In this document: piece after piece, positions 17,357 to 25,321 of the stretch | How positions within the stretch are numbered: position 1 is the first letter of the stretch | Layout: each line of letters begins with the position of its first letter | Assembly: GCA_030645495.1 (NCBI GenBank) | Contig: JAUSLV010000006.1 | Coordinates: forward strand, 62,001 to 126,000 | Direction: 5' to 3' | From: Actinomycetota bacterium | GTDB taxonomy: Bacteria > Actinomycetota > Acidimicrobiia > Acidimicrobiales > Ilumatobacteraceae | Length of the DNA: 64,000 bases | Notes under the pieces: model-generated | Database searches by the model: none | What the model saw: the letters and a program-made list of their open reading frames with translations, nothing else | Told to the model about the DNA's origin: nothing | Made by a program: the position numbers and the translations under genes

Positions 17357-17368
17357 GCGGGAAAAGCA

Positions 17369-17398
17369 CGAAGGCCCGGGCTCGCGCCCGGGCCTTCG
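17369..17398 (-). terminator. Intrinsic terminator after hppA
   Basis: Perfect 13-bp GC-rich arms at 17369-17381 and 17386-17398 with a TCGC tetraloop. On the minus strand the stem is followed within a few bases by TTTT. It lies 13 nt after the hppA stop and before the dedA-like promoter. Confidence 0.9.
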
Positions 17399-17411
17399 CA
17401 GTGGTGTTCGG

Positions 17412-19748
17412 TCAGGCCGTGGCGCTGATCGAGTTGTTCTTGCGGCTGCTGAAGACGATCGCACCGATCAGCACGGCGAGGGCGCCGGCGGCGATGCTGA
17501 AGCGAGCGCCGTCGTTGTCCTGCAGGCTGATGACGGCCGGCAGCACCAGCAGGCTGACCAGGTTCATCACCTTGATCAGCGGGTTGAGTGCCGGGCCGGC
17601 GGTGTCCTTGAACGGGTCGCCGACGGTGTCGCCGATCACGGCGGCCTTGTGGGCATCGCTGCCCTTGCCACCGTGGTTGCCATCCTCGATGTACTTCTTG
17701 GCGTTGTCCCATGCCCCACCCGAGTTGGACAGGTAGTTCGCCATCAGCTGGCCGACGAGGATGACGGCGGCGAGGAATGCGCCGAGCGCCTTCCAGTCGA
17801 GGCCGAAGCCCACGGCCACGGGGGTGAGCACGGCGAGCAGGGCCGGGGTGGCCAACTCGCGCAGCGAGGCTTCGGTGCAGATGTCGATGACCGGGCCGTA
17901 CTCGGGCTCCTTCTCTCCTCGCATGATCTTGCCGTCGGCGAACTGCCGGCGCACTTCCTGCACGACCACACCTGCGGTACGACCGACGGCGCGGATGGCG
18001 AACGACGAGAACAGGAACGGCACGGCGCCACCGATCAGCAGACCGATGAAGATCTTCGGTTCGGCGACGTTGATCGCCAGCTCGGGGGCACGGAACACGC
18101 CGTCCTTCAGCAGCTTCGCACCGACGGCGAGTTCTTCGCCGGCGGTCTCGATGAAGCTGGCGAAGAGGGCGACAGCGGCGATGACCGCCGAGCCGATGGC
18201 GAAGCCCTTGGTGACGGCCTTGGTGGTGTTACCCACCGCGTCGAGCGCAACCATGATCTTCTCCGGCTCGCCGTGGAACTCGCCGCTCATCTCGGCGATA
18301 CCGGCAGCATTGTCGCTGACCGGCCCGAACGTGTCTTCCGACACGATCACGCCGGTGGTGGCGAGCATGCCCATGCCGCACAGGGCCACGAGGTACAGCG
18401 AGAACGTGAGGTTGCCGCCGCCGAGGGCGAGGGCAGCACCGATGGCGATGGCGATGGCGATGACGGCATAGACCGAGCTCTCCATACCGCTGGCGGTACC
18501 GGACAGCACCACAGTGGCGGGGCCGGTCTCGGCGCTCTCGGCGATCTCCTTGACCGGCTTGTAGTGGGTGCCCGTGTAGTACTCGGTGAGGCGGCTGATC
18601 AGCTGGGCGAGCACGAGGCCGATGGCCACTGCGCCGAACACGCGCCAACCGGTGCCACTCATCGGCGACGCCGTGCCGGCCGCGTTCTGCTGGCCGACGT
18701 CGTTACCGACGTACATCAGCGACACGATCAGCGTGCCGATGAGGGTGAGCGAACCGGCGACGAGGAAGCCCTTGTTGATCGGCTTCAGGGCGTTGGTCTC
18801 GCCCTCCTTGGCCTTCACGGCGAACACGCCGAAGATCGAGGCCACCACGCCGATGGCGCGGGCGGCGAGGGGGAACACCAGGCCGAGCGCCGGGTTCATG
18901 CCCACCGAGTTGAACGCGGCCACACCGAGGATGATCGAGGCGACGAGGGTGACCTCGTAGCTCTCGAACAGGTCGGCGGCCATACCGGCGCAGTCGCCCA
19001 CGTTGTCGCCCACGTTGTCGGCGATGGTGGCGGGGTTGCGCGGGTCGTCCTCGGGAATGCCGGCCTCGACCTTGCCGACGAGGTCGGCGCCGACGTCGGC
19101 CGCCTTGGTGAAGATGCCGCCGCCGACGCGGAGGAACAGGGCCAACAACGAGCCACCGAAGCCGAAGCCGATGAGGATCGCCGAGCTGGTGTTCTGGAAG
19201 GCCATGATGATGCCGGTGGCACCGAGCAGGCCGAGGCCCACGGTGAACATGCCGGCCACGCCGCCGGTGCGGAACGCAACGGTGAGCGCCTTGGGCATGC
19301 TGCCGGTGAGGGCCGCCGCGGCGGTGCGCACGTTGCCACGAGTGGCGAGCGTCATGCCGATGTAGCCGGTGAAGCCGGAGGCGAGGCAGCCGAGCACGAA
19401 CGCCAGGGTGCGGAACAGACCGGACTGCACGAACGAGAGCGCCTCACCCCCGTTTTCGGGCTTGTTGATCGCCTGCGACGTGAAGAACACGATCGCGGCG
19501 AGCGGCACGAGGATGACGGCGATCGTCTTGAACTGGCGCTTCAGGTAGGCGAGCGCGCCCACCTGGATGGCCAAAGCGATCTCCTTCATCTTCGGAGACC
19601 CTTCGTCGGCCGCCATGACGAGCTTGGCGAGGACGAATCCGACTGCGATGGCGATGAGGGCGGCTGCGGCGGAGAGCAGGAGGATGGCCCACTCGCCACC
19701 CTTCAGCTCGAATACCTGATAACCGCCCTCGGCGATAAGTGCTGGCAC
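17412..19748 (-). CDS. hppA: Membrane-bound proton-translocating pyrophosphatase
   Basis: A 778-residue integral membrane enzyme coupling PPi hydrolysis to proton export, with about 16 hydrophobic helices. The PPi/Mg motif DVGADLVGKVE and the acidic cluster DNVGDNVGDCAGMAADLFESYE are present, as are SEDTFGPVSDNAAG and IGDTVGDPFKDTAGPALN. The sequence GNTTKA carries Lys where K+-dependent enzymes have Ala, so a K+-independent H+-PPase is likely. Start is taken as GTG at 19748, with GGGAG 7 nt upstream. A -10-like TACACT at 19812-19817 would give a leader of about 60 nt. Confidence 0.93.
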   Translation of the reverse strand: MPALIAEGGYQVFELKGGEWAILLLSAAAALIAIAVGFVLAKLVMAADEGSPKMKEIALAIQVGALAYLKRQFKTIAVILVPLAAIVFFTSQAINKPENGGEALSFVQSGLFRTLAFVLGCLASGFTGYIGMTLATRGNVRTAAAALTGSMPKALTVAFRTGGVAGMFTVGLGLLGATGIIMAFQNTSSAILIGFGFGGSLLALFLRVGGGIFTKAADVGADLVGKVEAGIPEDDPRNPATIADNVGDNVGDCAGMAADLFESYEVTLVASIILGVAAFNSVGMNPALGLVFPLAARAIGVVASIFGVFAVKAKEGETNALKPINKGFLVAGSLTLIGTLIVSLMYVGNDVGQQNAAGTASPMSGTGWRVFGAVAIGLVLAQLISRLTEYYTGTHYKPVKEIAESAETGPATVVLSGTASGMESSVYAVIAIAIAIGAALALGGGNLTFSLYLVALCGMGMLATTGVIVSEDTFGPVSDNAAGIAEMSGEFHGEPEKIMVALDAVGNTTKAVTKGFAIGSAVIAAVALFASFIETAGEELAVGAKLLKDGVFRAPELAINVAEPKIFIGLLIGGAVPFLFSSFAIRAVGRTAGVVVQEVRRQFADGKIMRGEKEPEYGPVIDICTEASLRELATPALLAVLTPVAVGFGLDWKALGAFLAAVILVGQLMANYLSNSGGAWDNAKKYIEDGNHGGKGSDAHKAAVIGDTVGDPFKDTAGPALNPLIKVMNLVSLLVLPAVISLQDNDGARFSIAAGALAVLIGAIVFSSRKNNSISATA

Positions 19749-19811
19749 CGGTGAACTCCCGGGTGTCTCGGGCGCGGCTGAGAACACCGCGCTGATTGGG
19801 CAAACGTGGAG

Positions 19812-19817
19812 AGTGTA
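19812..19817 (-). promoter_or_regulatory. Putative -10 box of hppA
   Basis: TACACT on the minus strand, about 64 nt upstream of the chosen GTG start. It is the best -10 match in the gap; unlike most genes nearby, hppA would have a leader. Confidence 0.35.
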
Positions 19818-19899
19818 GAGAGTTCTCGCCGATCCGATGAACTTTTGGTGCAACAGGACCGGCGGTGGGGTGCGAACGCCCGTGCCGGCCTCCGCCGCG

Positions 19900-21075
19900 T
19901 CAGGCGGCCCGCAGACGTGGCGGTGGGTGCTCGCGCCGCTCTCCGTTGGGGCCGATCAGGGTGACGCTGCGATCCTGGTGCAATTGGATCGTCCACCCGC
20001 CCTCGTGCACCAGGTGGTGGCAACGTGCGCACAACGGCAGCAACCGGGTGATGTCGGTCGACCCGCCCTCGTCCCAGATGTCGACGTGGTGGATCTGGCA
20101 GCGATCGAATGGCGTGTCGCAACACGTACATGTGCGGTGCAGCACTGCGAGCGCCCGACGCTGATCCGCAGACGCCAGCCGCGTCGTGCGGCCCAACATC
20201 AGCCGGGTTCCGTCGAGGCCGACGATCACCGGGGTGATGGCCATCGTGCACGCCCACCGACGGATCGTGTCGAGCGGCAGATCGAACCCACACAGGTCCA
20301 GCACGGTGCGGTCGTGCTCGCCGTTGATCAGCGTCTCCGCGTCGATCACCAGCAGCATGTTGGGCCCTGAACTGGTCTCGACATCACCGTCGAAGAGCCG
20401 AGCGACTGCCACTGCCTGCAGCCACAGCCGGCGCTCCGCAGGATCATCCGGCGCACCCTTGGGCAACGGACCCTGCGCCAGCAGGTCGGTCGCGCCCTTG
20501 GCTCGGCCCTGCAAACGGGCGCCTGTCTCCGGGTCCCAGCGGCCGCGGAAGTTCCACATGCCTTCCTGATCGAGCCACCACGATGCCCGGCACGCAGCCT
20601 TCTGTCGCGCCAGCCGCGTGACCGCATCGTCCTGACGCAGGCGGCGCACCAACTGCTGCAACCACCGCCGGAACTCGAACTCGCCCACCTGGCCGGCCTT
20701 GGCACGGATCTCATCGCCATGCCCGGCAACACGTGCACGGTCGGCCGCCGACAACGACGCCAACACATCCGCGACCACATCCACGTGTTCGGCAGTGGTC
20801 TCGCCCTCTGCCAACGCGTCGTCCAACTGCGGGATCGCCTCGCCCGCATCAGACCGCCGCTGCGCCTTCGCCGACGCCTTCGACGACGACCTAGTGGACT
20901 GCGCATGCTCGCCCTCGCCATCGGCCCCCAAGTGTCGCAAGCGGCGCAGCACCTCCATCTCGCGCCGGGCCAACACCGCCCGCACCGACCCGAGATCTGC
21001 CAGCTCGCGACGGCACGCAGCCAAATCCGCCAACCCCGCCGCCTCCACCAGCGCCCGAATCGCCCGAACTTCCAT
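19900..21075 (-). CDS. DUF222 / HNH endonuclease-domain protein
   Basis: A 391-residue protein of the DUF222-HNH group, very frequent in high-GC actinobacteria. The N-terminal two thirds are helical (DUF222) with LRRLRHLGADGEG and WLQQLVRRLRQ. The C-terminal HNH domain has two CxxC-type pairs (CTCC and CARC) around the HNH core CQIHHVDIWDEGG, with His-His ending in CHHLVHEGGW. Metal and nuclease residues look intact. Start is ATG at 21075, with TACAGT 7 nt upstream. Members are often repeated in genomes and of unknown role. Confidence 0.85.
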   Translation of the reverse strand: MEVRAIRALVEAAGLADLAACRRELADLGSVRAVLARREMEVLRRLRHLGADGEGEHAQSTRSSSKASAKAQRRSDAGEAIPQLDDALAEGETTAEHVDVVADVLASLSAADRARVAGHGDEIRAKAGQVGEFEFRRWLQQLVRRLRQDDAVTRLARQKAACRASWWLDQEGMWNFRGRWDPETGARLQGRAKGATDLLAQGPLPKGAPDDPAERRLWLQAVAVARLFDGDVETSSGPNMLLVIDAETLINGEHDRTVLDLCGFDLPLDTIRRWACTMAITPVIVGLDGTRLMLGRTTRLASADQRRALAVLHRTCTCCDTPFDRCQIHHVDIWDEGGSTDITRLLPLCARCHHLVHEGGWTIQLHQDRSVTLIGPNGERREHPPPRLRAA

Positions 21076-21082
21076 ACGAACA

Positions 21083-21088
21083 ACTGTA
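21083..21088 (-). promoter_or_regulatory. -10 box of the DUF222-HNH gene
   Basis: TACAGT on the minus strand, 7 nt before the ATG at 21075. Confidence 0.45.
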
Positions 21089-21238
21089 CGCAGGGGGTGT
21101 GACAGGGTTTCGCCGACGAGGGCTTCAGTACGGACCCAGTACCCCAGTCGAGTCGGACATGGCAGTGCCTCCAGACGTGAAACGGTGGGCAGCCCCTCAA
21201 CGCGACACCACCCGGTCGCGCCGGTTAACGCCAACCGG

Positions 21239-21712
21239 TCAGTCGCCTGACAGCAACTCGCCGCAGATCTCAGCGACACCGACGTGGCGTCGTTCCGCCG
21301 CGGCGCGCACCAGCACCACCACTGCGTCTAACGCGTGGACCCACAAGTCGTCGTCACGCCACCACGAGTTGTCCTCCGGTTCGGCACCGGCAGCGATCAA
21401 CACGGCAGCGGTCAGCGCGTACCTTCGCTTCTGCTGTGCCGTGTTGCCTCGCGCGGGCCACTCCGGCAACAGGCGACGCGCCAAACCCTCGAGCTCGAGA
21501 GGGGCCGATCTGGTCGCGCCAGCCGCCCCGAACGCGTCAGCGGCCAACTCCAACAGCGCCCTCGCAGGAACGTTCGCCGGCCCGAGAACGAACGGTCTGA
21601 CAGCCTCATGCACCGCGCCAAGATCACCGCCACCAGCGAGGGCAACCAGCACCACCCTGACAACCTCAGCCGGGTCCTCCGGACGTGATGACGCATCCAC
21701 CTTCGCAAGCAT
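21239..21712 (-). CDS. Hypothetical helical protein
   Basis: A 157-residue protein from ATG at 21712 (MLAKVDASSRP). It is Ala/Leu/Glu-rich and mainly helical, with DDDLWVHALDAVVVLVRAAAE near the C-terminus and a basic LARRLLPEW in the middle. There is no signal peptide or clear membrane helix. I do not recognise a family. It sits in the accessory patch between the HNH gene and a repeat cluster. Its first six residues match those of the 4158-4562 protein, but the similarity does not continue. Confidence 0.55.
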   Translation of the reverse strand: MLAKVDASSRPEDPAEVVRVVLVALAGGGDLGAVHEAVRPFVLGPANVPARALLELAADAFGAAGATRSAPLELEGLARRLLPEWPARGNTAQQKRRYALTAAVLIAAGAEPEDNSWWRDDDLWVHALDAVVVLVRAAAERRHVGVAEICGELLSGD

Positions 21713-21790
21713 CCCCACCCTCAACCGGCCCGTCAAGCAGCACTTGCGTTCGTGCGCCATAACGGGCAAAGTGCTCGCTCCCAGCGGTTT

Positions 21791-21859
21791 CTGGGGCTGA
21801 TCTGTTCCATTCCCGGAACTGGGGCTGAATCGTCCCGGAGATGGAGACGATCCAGCCCC
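21791..21859. repeat. Degenerate copies of the mdh-side palindrome
   Basis: CTGGGGCTGA occurs at 21791-21800 and again at 21819-21828. The second begins an inverted repeat with arms 21821-21834 and 21846-21859 (one G-T mismatch) that shares ACTGGGGCTG, ATCGTC, ATGGAGACGAT and CAGCCCC with the palindrome at 11228-11274. It lies between divergent genes. Confidence 0.85.
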
Positions 21860-21932
21860 GGATATTGGAGTCCTCGGGCGATGAGCGCCCCGAGCTGCCG
21901 ATAGGCGTGGCCTCGCCGGGCATACTCTGCGA

Positions 21933-22421
21933 ATGGCAGCTGGAGGACCGGGCGACGACCCGATCACGGACATCGTGACGTTCAAACTTCCGGTGTTCGG
22001 ACCCGCCGCCGACCGGCTCGTCGCCGAGATCCACGTTCTCGGCGGCACCGACGAGATCATGTCGATTTGCCGCGCCGAGCACTGGCCGCCGAGACACGAA
22101 GCGCCTGATCGAGTTGTACCAGCGAAGTTTGTCTCCATGCTCCAGCGGGTGCGGGTGCGCGTCGAGGCAAGTGCGCGGCAGCGGGGCTGGGACGTGGACT
22201 CCCTTCTGGACACTGCTCGCTGGGCGACGAGTAGCACCTATCTGCCGGAGTGCGTGGTGGACAGCCGACCCGGGATCGGAGCAATGTGGCAGGGTGCCTT
22301 TGACTGTCGCAGATCTCCGGAAGTACCTCGAACACTGCGAGGGGGACGAGCACGTCGTGATCGCGGCGACGCTGTCCGACGGCACGGCACTGGGAGTCGA
22401 GGAAGTGACGCTCGGGTTTGA
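21933..22421 (+). CDS. Hypothetical protein, possibly frameshifted
   Basis: The open frame encodes 162 residues from ATG at 21933. TACTCT at 21923-21928 is a -10 candidate but unusually close. Residues 1-120 look protein-like (VTFKLPVFGPAADRLVAEIH, then a helical region with MLQRVRVRVEA). From about residue 120 the sequence turns Arg-rich and loses coding character, exactly where the +1 frame becomes protein-like (next entry). Either two genes overlap by 128 nt or a single gene of about 188 residues carries a frameshift. No family recognised. Confidence 0.45.
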   Translation: MAAGGPGDDPITDIVTFKLPVFGPAADRLVAEIHVLGGTDEIMSICRAEHWPPRHEAPDRVVPAKFVSMLQRVRVRVEASARQRGWDVDSLLDTARWATSSTYLPECVVDSRPGIGAMWQGAFDCRRSPEVPRTLRGGRARRDRGDAVRRHGTGSRGSDARV

Positions 22422-22500
22422 CCAGGGAGGTCCGACGGGCGACGGCATCGAAGTCGTGATCTCCTGGGAACGTGGCGCCGAGATCACGACGAGTCCATAG
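22294..22500 (+). CDS. Small protein of 68 residues or C-terminal part of a frameshifted gene
   Basis: The frame starting GTG at 22294 reads VPLTVADLRKYLEHCEGDEHVV and continues with alternating hydrophobic strands to 22500. The pattern (short helix, then GDEHVVIAATL and IEVVISWE) resembles small proteins of the type TVxELxxxLxxxxxDxxVVI found on phages and plasmids; that comparison is from memory. It overlaps the preceding frame by 128 nt in the +1 frame. A TTG at 22300 is an alternative start. A hairpin follows the stop. Confidence 0.5.
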   Translation: MPLTVADLRKYLEHCEGDEHVVIAATLSDGTALGVEEVTLGFDQGGPTGDGIEVVISWERGAEITTSP

Positions 22501-22523
22501 CTGCCTGATTGTGTGGTGGATCG

Positions 22524-22564
22524 GCGACAGGTTTCCTTGCGCCATCGCGCACGAAACCTGTCGC
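22524..22564. terminator. Hairpin between convergent genes
   Basis: Arms GCGACAGGTTT and AAACCTGTCGC at 22524-22534 and 22554-22564, 11 bp perfect with a 19-nt loop. It lies between the plus-strand small gene and the minus-strand stop at 22604, so a bidirectional terminator is likely although no T-run is present. Confidence 0.6.
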
Positions 22565-22603
22565 TGGCGCGAAACGAACTGTGGACCTGCGCCGCAGGGG
22601 CGG

Positions 22604-23056
22604 TCAGGTGGGAGCCAGCACGCTCGGCAGGTCGATGAAGCCGCGGCGTTGGCGGATCTTCCACACGCCACGCTGGCGCACCAACAGATCCTGGTGGCGC
22701 CCGCACGCGGTGAGCTTCGGCGACCCGTCCTCCATGCGGCGCAGCACGGTCCACATCACCTCGCTGGTGGCGGTGTCGCCGTCGAGCACGACGGCCGGGC
22801 TGGAGATGATGTGGATCGTCTCGCCCACCTTGTCTGCCAGCAGGCCCTCCATCAGCGCACGGATGTGCTCCGGTCCCTGGGCACGGCCCATCGGCCCCAG
22901 CAGCACCTCGCCATCGTCGGCGAACAGCGCCGCGTACGCGGCCCAGTCGCCCTGGTCGAGGTGGCGCCCGTAGTCGACGAACAGCTGGTGGATCGCCTGC
23001 AGGTCTTCCAGGCGCTGCAGCCGGGCTGCCAGCGCCGCGACCTCGGACGAGCTCAT
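22604..23056 (-). CDS. SnoaL/NTF2-like protein
   Basis: A 150-residue protein from ATG at 23056. It has the typical SnoaL_4 start LEDLQAIHQLFVDYGRHLDQGDWAAYAALF, a curved beta-sheet region and the late motif LLVRQRGVWKIRQRR. Such folds act as small-molecule isomerases or hydratase helpers, or as ring-hydroxylase beta-like subunits. It is the last gene of a three-gene operon with two MaoC-type hydratases, joined by an ATGA overlap, so it probably acts on the same CoA-ester pathway. No catalytic residue can be fixed. Confidence 0.8.
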   Translation of the reverse strand: MSSSEVAALAARLQRLEDLQAIHQLFVDYGRHLDQGDWAAYAALFADDGEVLLGPMGRAQGPEHIRALMEGLLADKVGETIHIISSPAVVLDGDTATSEVMWTVLRRMEDGSPKLTACGRHQDLLVRQRGVWKIRQRRGFIDLPSVLAPT

Positions 23057-23475
23057 GCGTCGAGCCGCGCCGTCGCCGTACCCGACACGACCGCCTTGCC
23101 GTCGTGGTTCACGGTCTCGACGGTGAGATCGGCGAACCACTGGCCGGCTTCCTCGCGAATGGCAGCGATCGTGGCGGTGCCGGTGAGCGTGTCGCCGGGC
23201 CACACCTGCGTGCTGAAGCGCACCCCGAACTTGGTGAGGCGGCCGTCGCCCACCCAGTCGGTGAGCAGTTTGCCGGTGATGCCCATGGTGAGCATGCCGT
23301 GAGCGAACACCGACGGGTAGCCGGCCGCCTGGGTGGCGTACACCTCGTCGGAGTGCAGCGGGTTGTAGTCGCCCGAGACGCCGGCGTACTGAACGATCTG
23401 CGTGCGGGTGAGGTTGTCGACGAGCACGTCGGTGTGCGTGTCGCCGACCTTCAGCGTGGATGCAGACAGAGCCAT
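23053..23475 (-). CDS. MaoC-type enoyl-CoA hydratase subunit (catalytic)
   Basis: A 140-residue hotdog protein with the hydratase-2 signature YAGVSGDYNPLHSDEVYA, holding the catalytic Asp and His, and HGMLTMG further on. It starts one base after the stop region of the preceding MaoC-like gene. Paired short MaoC proteins commonly form heteromeric hydratases for bulky CoA esters, as HadAB or ChsH1-ChsH2 do. Here this gene carries the catalytic motif and the upstream one the substrate-binding hotdog. Confidence 0.88.
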   Translation of the reverse strand: MALSASTLKVGDTHTDVLVDNLTRTQIVQYAGVSGDYNPLHSDEVYATQAAGYPSVFAHGMLTMGITGKLLTDWVGDGRLTKFGVRFSTQVWPGDTLTGTATIAAIREEAGQWFADLTVETVNHDGKAVVSGTATARLDA

Positions 23476-23476
23476 C

Positions 23477-23971
23477 TCAGGCCTCCTTCGACTCAGCAGC
23501 GCCAGCCGGCTTCGGCGGCATCACCTTGATCATCCGCGCGGTGACCACCAGTTCGCCGGTGGCCTTCACGCGGTACTCGGTGACCGACTCCTCGAACTTG
23601 AGGATGCCGCCGCTGCGGTTCGTCTTCTCCCACCGCTCGCCTTCGCGGAACACGGTGGTGAGCACCTCGCCGGCCAGCAGCGGGCGGTGGTACTCGAAGT
23701 GCTGCTCGGCGTGCAGGATGCCCGCCGACTCGCGGTTGAACCCGCTGGGCGTGCGGCCCGAGCCGAACCACGGCTGCCCGATCTTCGGGCGCACGGCGAC
23801 CTCGTCGTCGAACTGCGAGCCACCCACCACGAACGTGGGCGGTGCGATCACGCCGCCCAACGCCTGTGCCGCCGCACAGCTCGGGTCGCTGTACACCGGG
23901 TTCGGGTCACCGATCGCCCGGGCGAACATCATGATGTGGCCTGCTTCGACGGGGAAGCATTCGATGGTCAT
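23477..23971 (-). CDS. MaoC-like hotdog partner (FAS1-type dehydratase N-domain)
   Basis: A 164-residue protein from ATG at 23971 with GAGGAGGG upstream. It begins MTIECFPVEAGHIMMFARAIGDPNPVYSD, typical of the MaoC_dehydrat_N family, and has GGVIAPPTFVVGG and HAEQHFEYHRPLLAGEVL. The Asp-x-x-x-x-His catalytic pair of hydratase 2 is incomplete, so it is expected to need the following subunit. It is the first gene of the operon and its promoter region contains the 14-bp operator at 23999. Confidence 0.85.
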   Translation of the reverse strand: MTIECFPVEAGHIMMFARAIGDPNPVYSDPSCAAAQALGGVIAPPTFVVGGSQFDDEVAVRPKIGQPWFGSGRTPSGFNRESAGILHAEQHFEYHRPLLAGEVLTTVFREGERWEKTNRSGGILKFEESVTEYRVKATGELVVTARMIKVMPPKPAGAAESKEA

Positions 23972-23998
23972 CTGCCCTCCTCAGGCGACGAAGCTACT

Positions 23999-24012
23999 TG
24001 ACGAAAGTGTCA
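23999..24012 (+). promoter_or_regulatory. Operator candidate TGACG-N3-GTGTCA, site 1
   Basis: TGACGAAAGTGTCA in the divergent gap between the MaoC operon and the CoA-transferase gene. A further half-site TGACA follows at 24016-24020. It matches the three other sites at 29043, 43653 and 56342 at all 11 fixed positions. Confidence 0.7.
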
Positions 24013-24087
24013 CCCTGACAACACGGGGTGGACGGCGACACCCCACGACCGCAATAATCCTGTCGCAGTCTGCCAAAGGAGCACAGC

Positions 24088-25296
24088 ATGTCGAAGCCGT
24101 TGGAAGGGGTGCGCGTCCTCGAGGTCGCGGCCTGGACGTTCGTTCCCGCCGCTGGGGCGATCCTCGCCGACCTCGGCGCGGAGGTGATCAAGGTCGAGCC
24201 GCCCACGGGCGATCCGCAGCGCGGCCTGAAGAACATGCTGAACCTCTCGGCAGATGGCCCGAACCCGTTCAACGAGATCCCCAATCGGGGCAAGAAGAGC
24301 ATCACGATCGACCTCAGCAAGCCCGCGGGTCGTGAGGTGTTGTTGAAGATCGCCGCGGTGAGCGACGTGTTCCTTACCAGCAACCTGCCCGCCATCCGCC
24401 AGAAGATGCACACCGACATCGACGACATCCGTGCGGTCAACCCGAACATCATCTACGTCTGCGGCAGCGGCTGGGGCGTGGAAGGCCCGATGAAGAACAC
24501 CGGCGGCTACGACCTCGCCTGCGCGTGGGCCAGCTCAGGTTTCGCCGCCCGCATGGCGCAGAGCTCGCCCACCGGCACTCCCCCGCCGCAGCCGCCGGCG
24601 TTCTACGACCTGCAGGGTGGCAACACCATTGCCGGCGCGATCGCGATGGCGCTGTTCAAGCGCGAGCGCACGGGCGAGACATCGGTGGTCGACGTGTCGC
24701 TGCTGAACGTGGCGATGTGGTCGATGGCACCCGACATCGTCAGCGCCCCCTACGTGGCCGGCATCACGCTGCCCGACCGCCAGCACCCGGGCAACCCGGT
24801 CACCAACTGGTACCGCACCAAGGATCAGCGGTGGATCTACTTCGTGTTGCTGCAGGCCGACCGCTTCTGGGGCGAGCTGTGCGATGTGATGCAGCGCCCT
24901 GATCTGAAATCCGACCCCAAGTTCGAGAACGCCACGGTGCGTTTCCAGCACAAGGAGGAGTGCGTGGCCGTGCTCGACGCGATCTTCGCCGAGCACACGC
25001 TGGAGGAGTGGAAGACGCGCCTGGCCAACTTCACCGGCGTGTGGGCGCCGGTGATCGACGTGAAGGAAGTGCACGACCACGTGCAGGTGGGCCCCAACGG
25101 CTACCTGCCGATGATCACCGGCAACGACGGCAACGAGTTCCGCCTCGTCGCCGCGCCGTATCGTTTCGACAACCACGACACCACCCCTGCGGGCCCCGCG
25201 CCCGAGTTGGGCCAGGACACGGAGATGATCCTGATGGATGCCGGACTCGATTGGGACCAGATCAGCGCCTACCGCGACGCGGGTGCCCTCGGCTGA
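24088..25296 (+). CDS. CaiB/BaiF (family III) CoA-transferase
   Basis: A 402-residue enzyme that moves CoA between an acyl-CoA and a carboxylic acid. The family start LEGVRVLEVAAWTFVPAAGAILADLGAEVIKVE is clear. The nucleophilic Asp is probably that in GGYDLACAWASSG near residue 141. The substrate pocket cannot be read. A good AAAGGAG site lies before the ATG. It is divergent from the MaoC operon across operator site 1 and is followed by a TetR gene, suggesting an acid-activation step for the island. Confidence 0.9.
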   Translation: MSKPLEGVRVLEVAAWTFVPAAGAILADLGAEVIKVEPPTGDPQRGLKNMLNLSADGPNPFNEIPNRGKKSITIDLSKPAGREVLLKIAAVSDVFLTSNLPAIRQKMHTDIDDIRAVNPNIIYVCGSGWGVEGPMKNTGGYDLACAWASSGFAARMAQSSPTGTPPPQPPAFYDLQGGNTIAGAIAMALFKRERTGETSVVDVSLLNVAMWSMAPDIVSAPYVAGITLPDRQHPGNPVTNWYRTKDQRWIYFVLLQADRFWGELCDVMQRPDLKSDPKFENATVRFQHKEECVAVLDAIFAEHTLEEWKTRLANFTGVWAPVIDVKEVHDHVQVGPNGYLPMITGNDGNEFRLVAAPYRFDNHDTTPAGPAPELGQDTEMILMDAGLDWDQISAYRDAGALG

Positions 25297-25309
25297 CGAG
25301 CGGGTTCGC

Positions 25310-25315
25310 TACGTT
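25310..25315 (+). promoter_or_regulatory. -10 box of the TetR gene at 25322
   Basis: TACGTT ends 6 nt before the GTG at 25322, so the regulator can be transcribed separately as a leaderless mRNA. Confidence 0.45.
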
Positions 25316-25321
25316 GTCCGC

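Noticed and set aside
17649-19754. A 701-codon plus-strand open frame
   Set aside because: It is the antisense of hppA; composition is extreme (Gly, His, Asp, Arg) and no domain can be seen.
19900-21075. DUF222-HNH protein as part of a homing intron or restriction system
   Set aside because: No intron, intein or methylase is adjacent; such genes are common standalone repeats in actinobacteria.
4548-21712. Shared start MLAKVD and a near-identical 17-nt stretch at 4562 and 21712
   Set aside because: Similarity stops after six residues and the proteins are otherwise unrelated; too short to claim homology.
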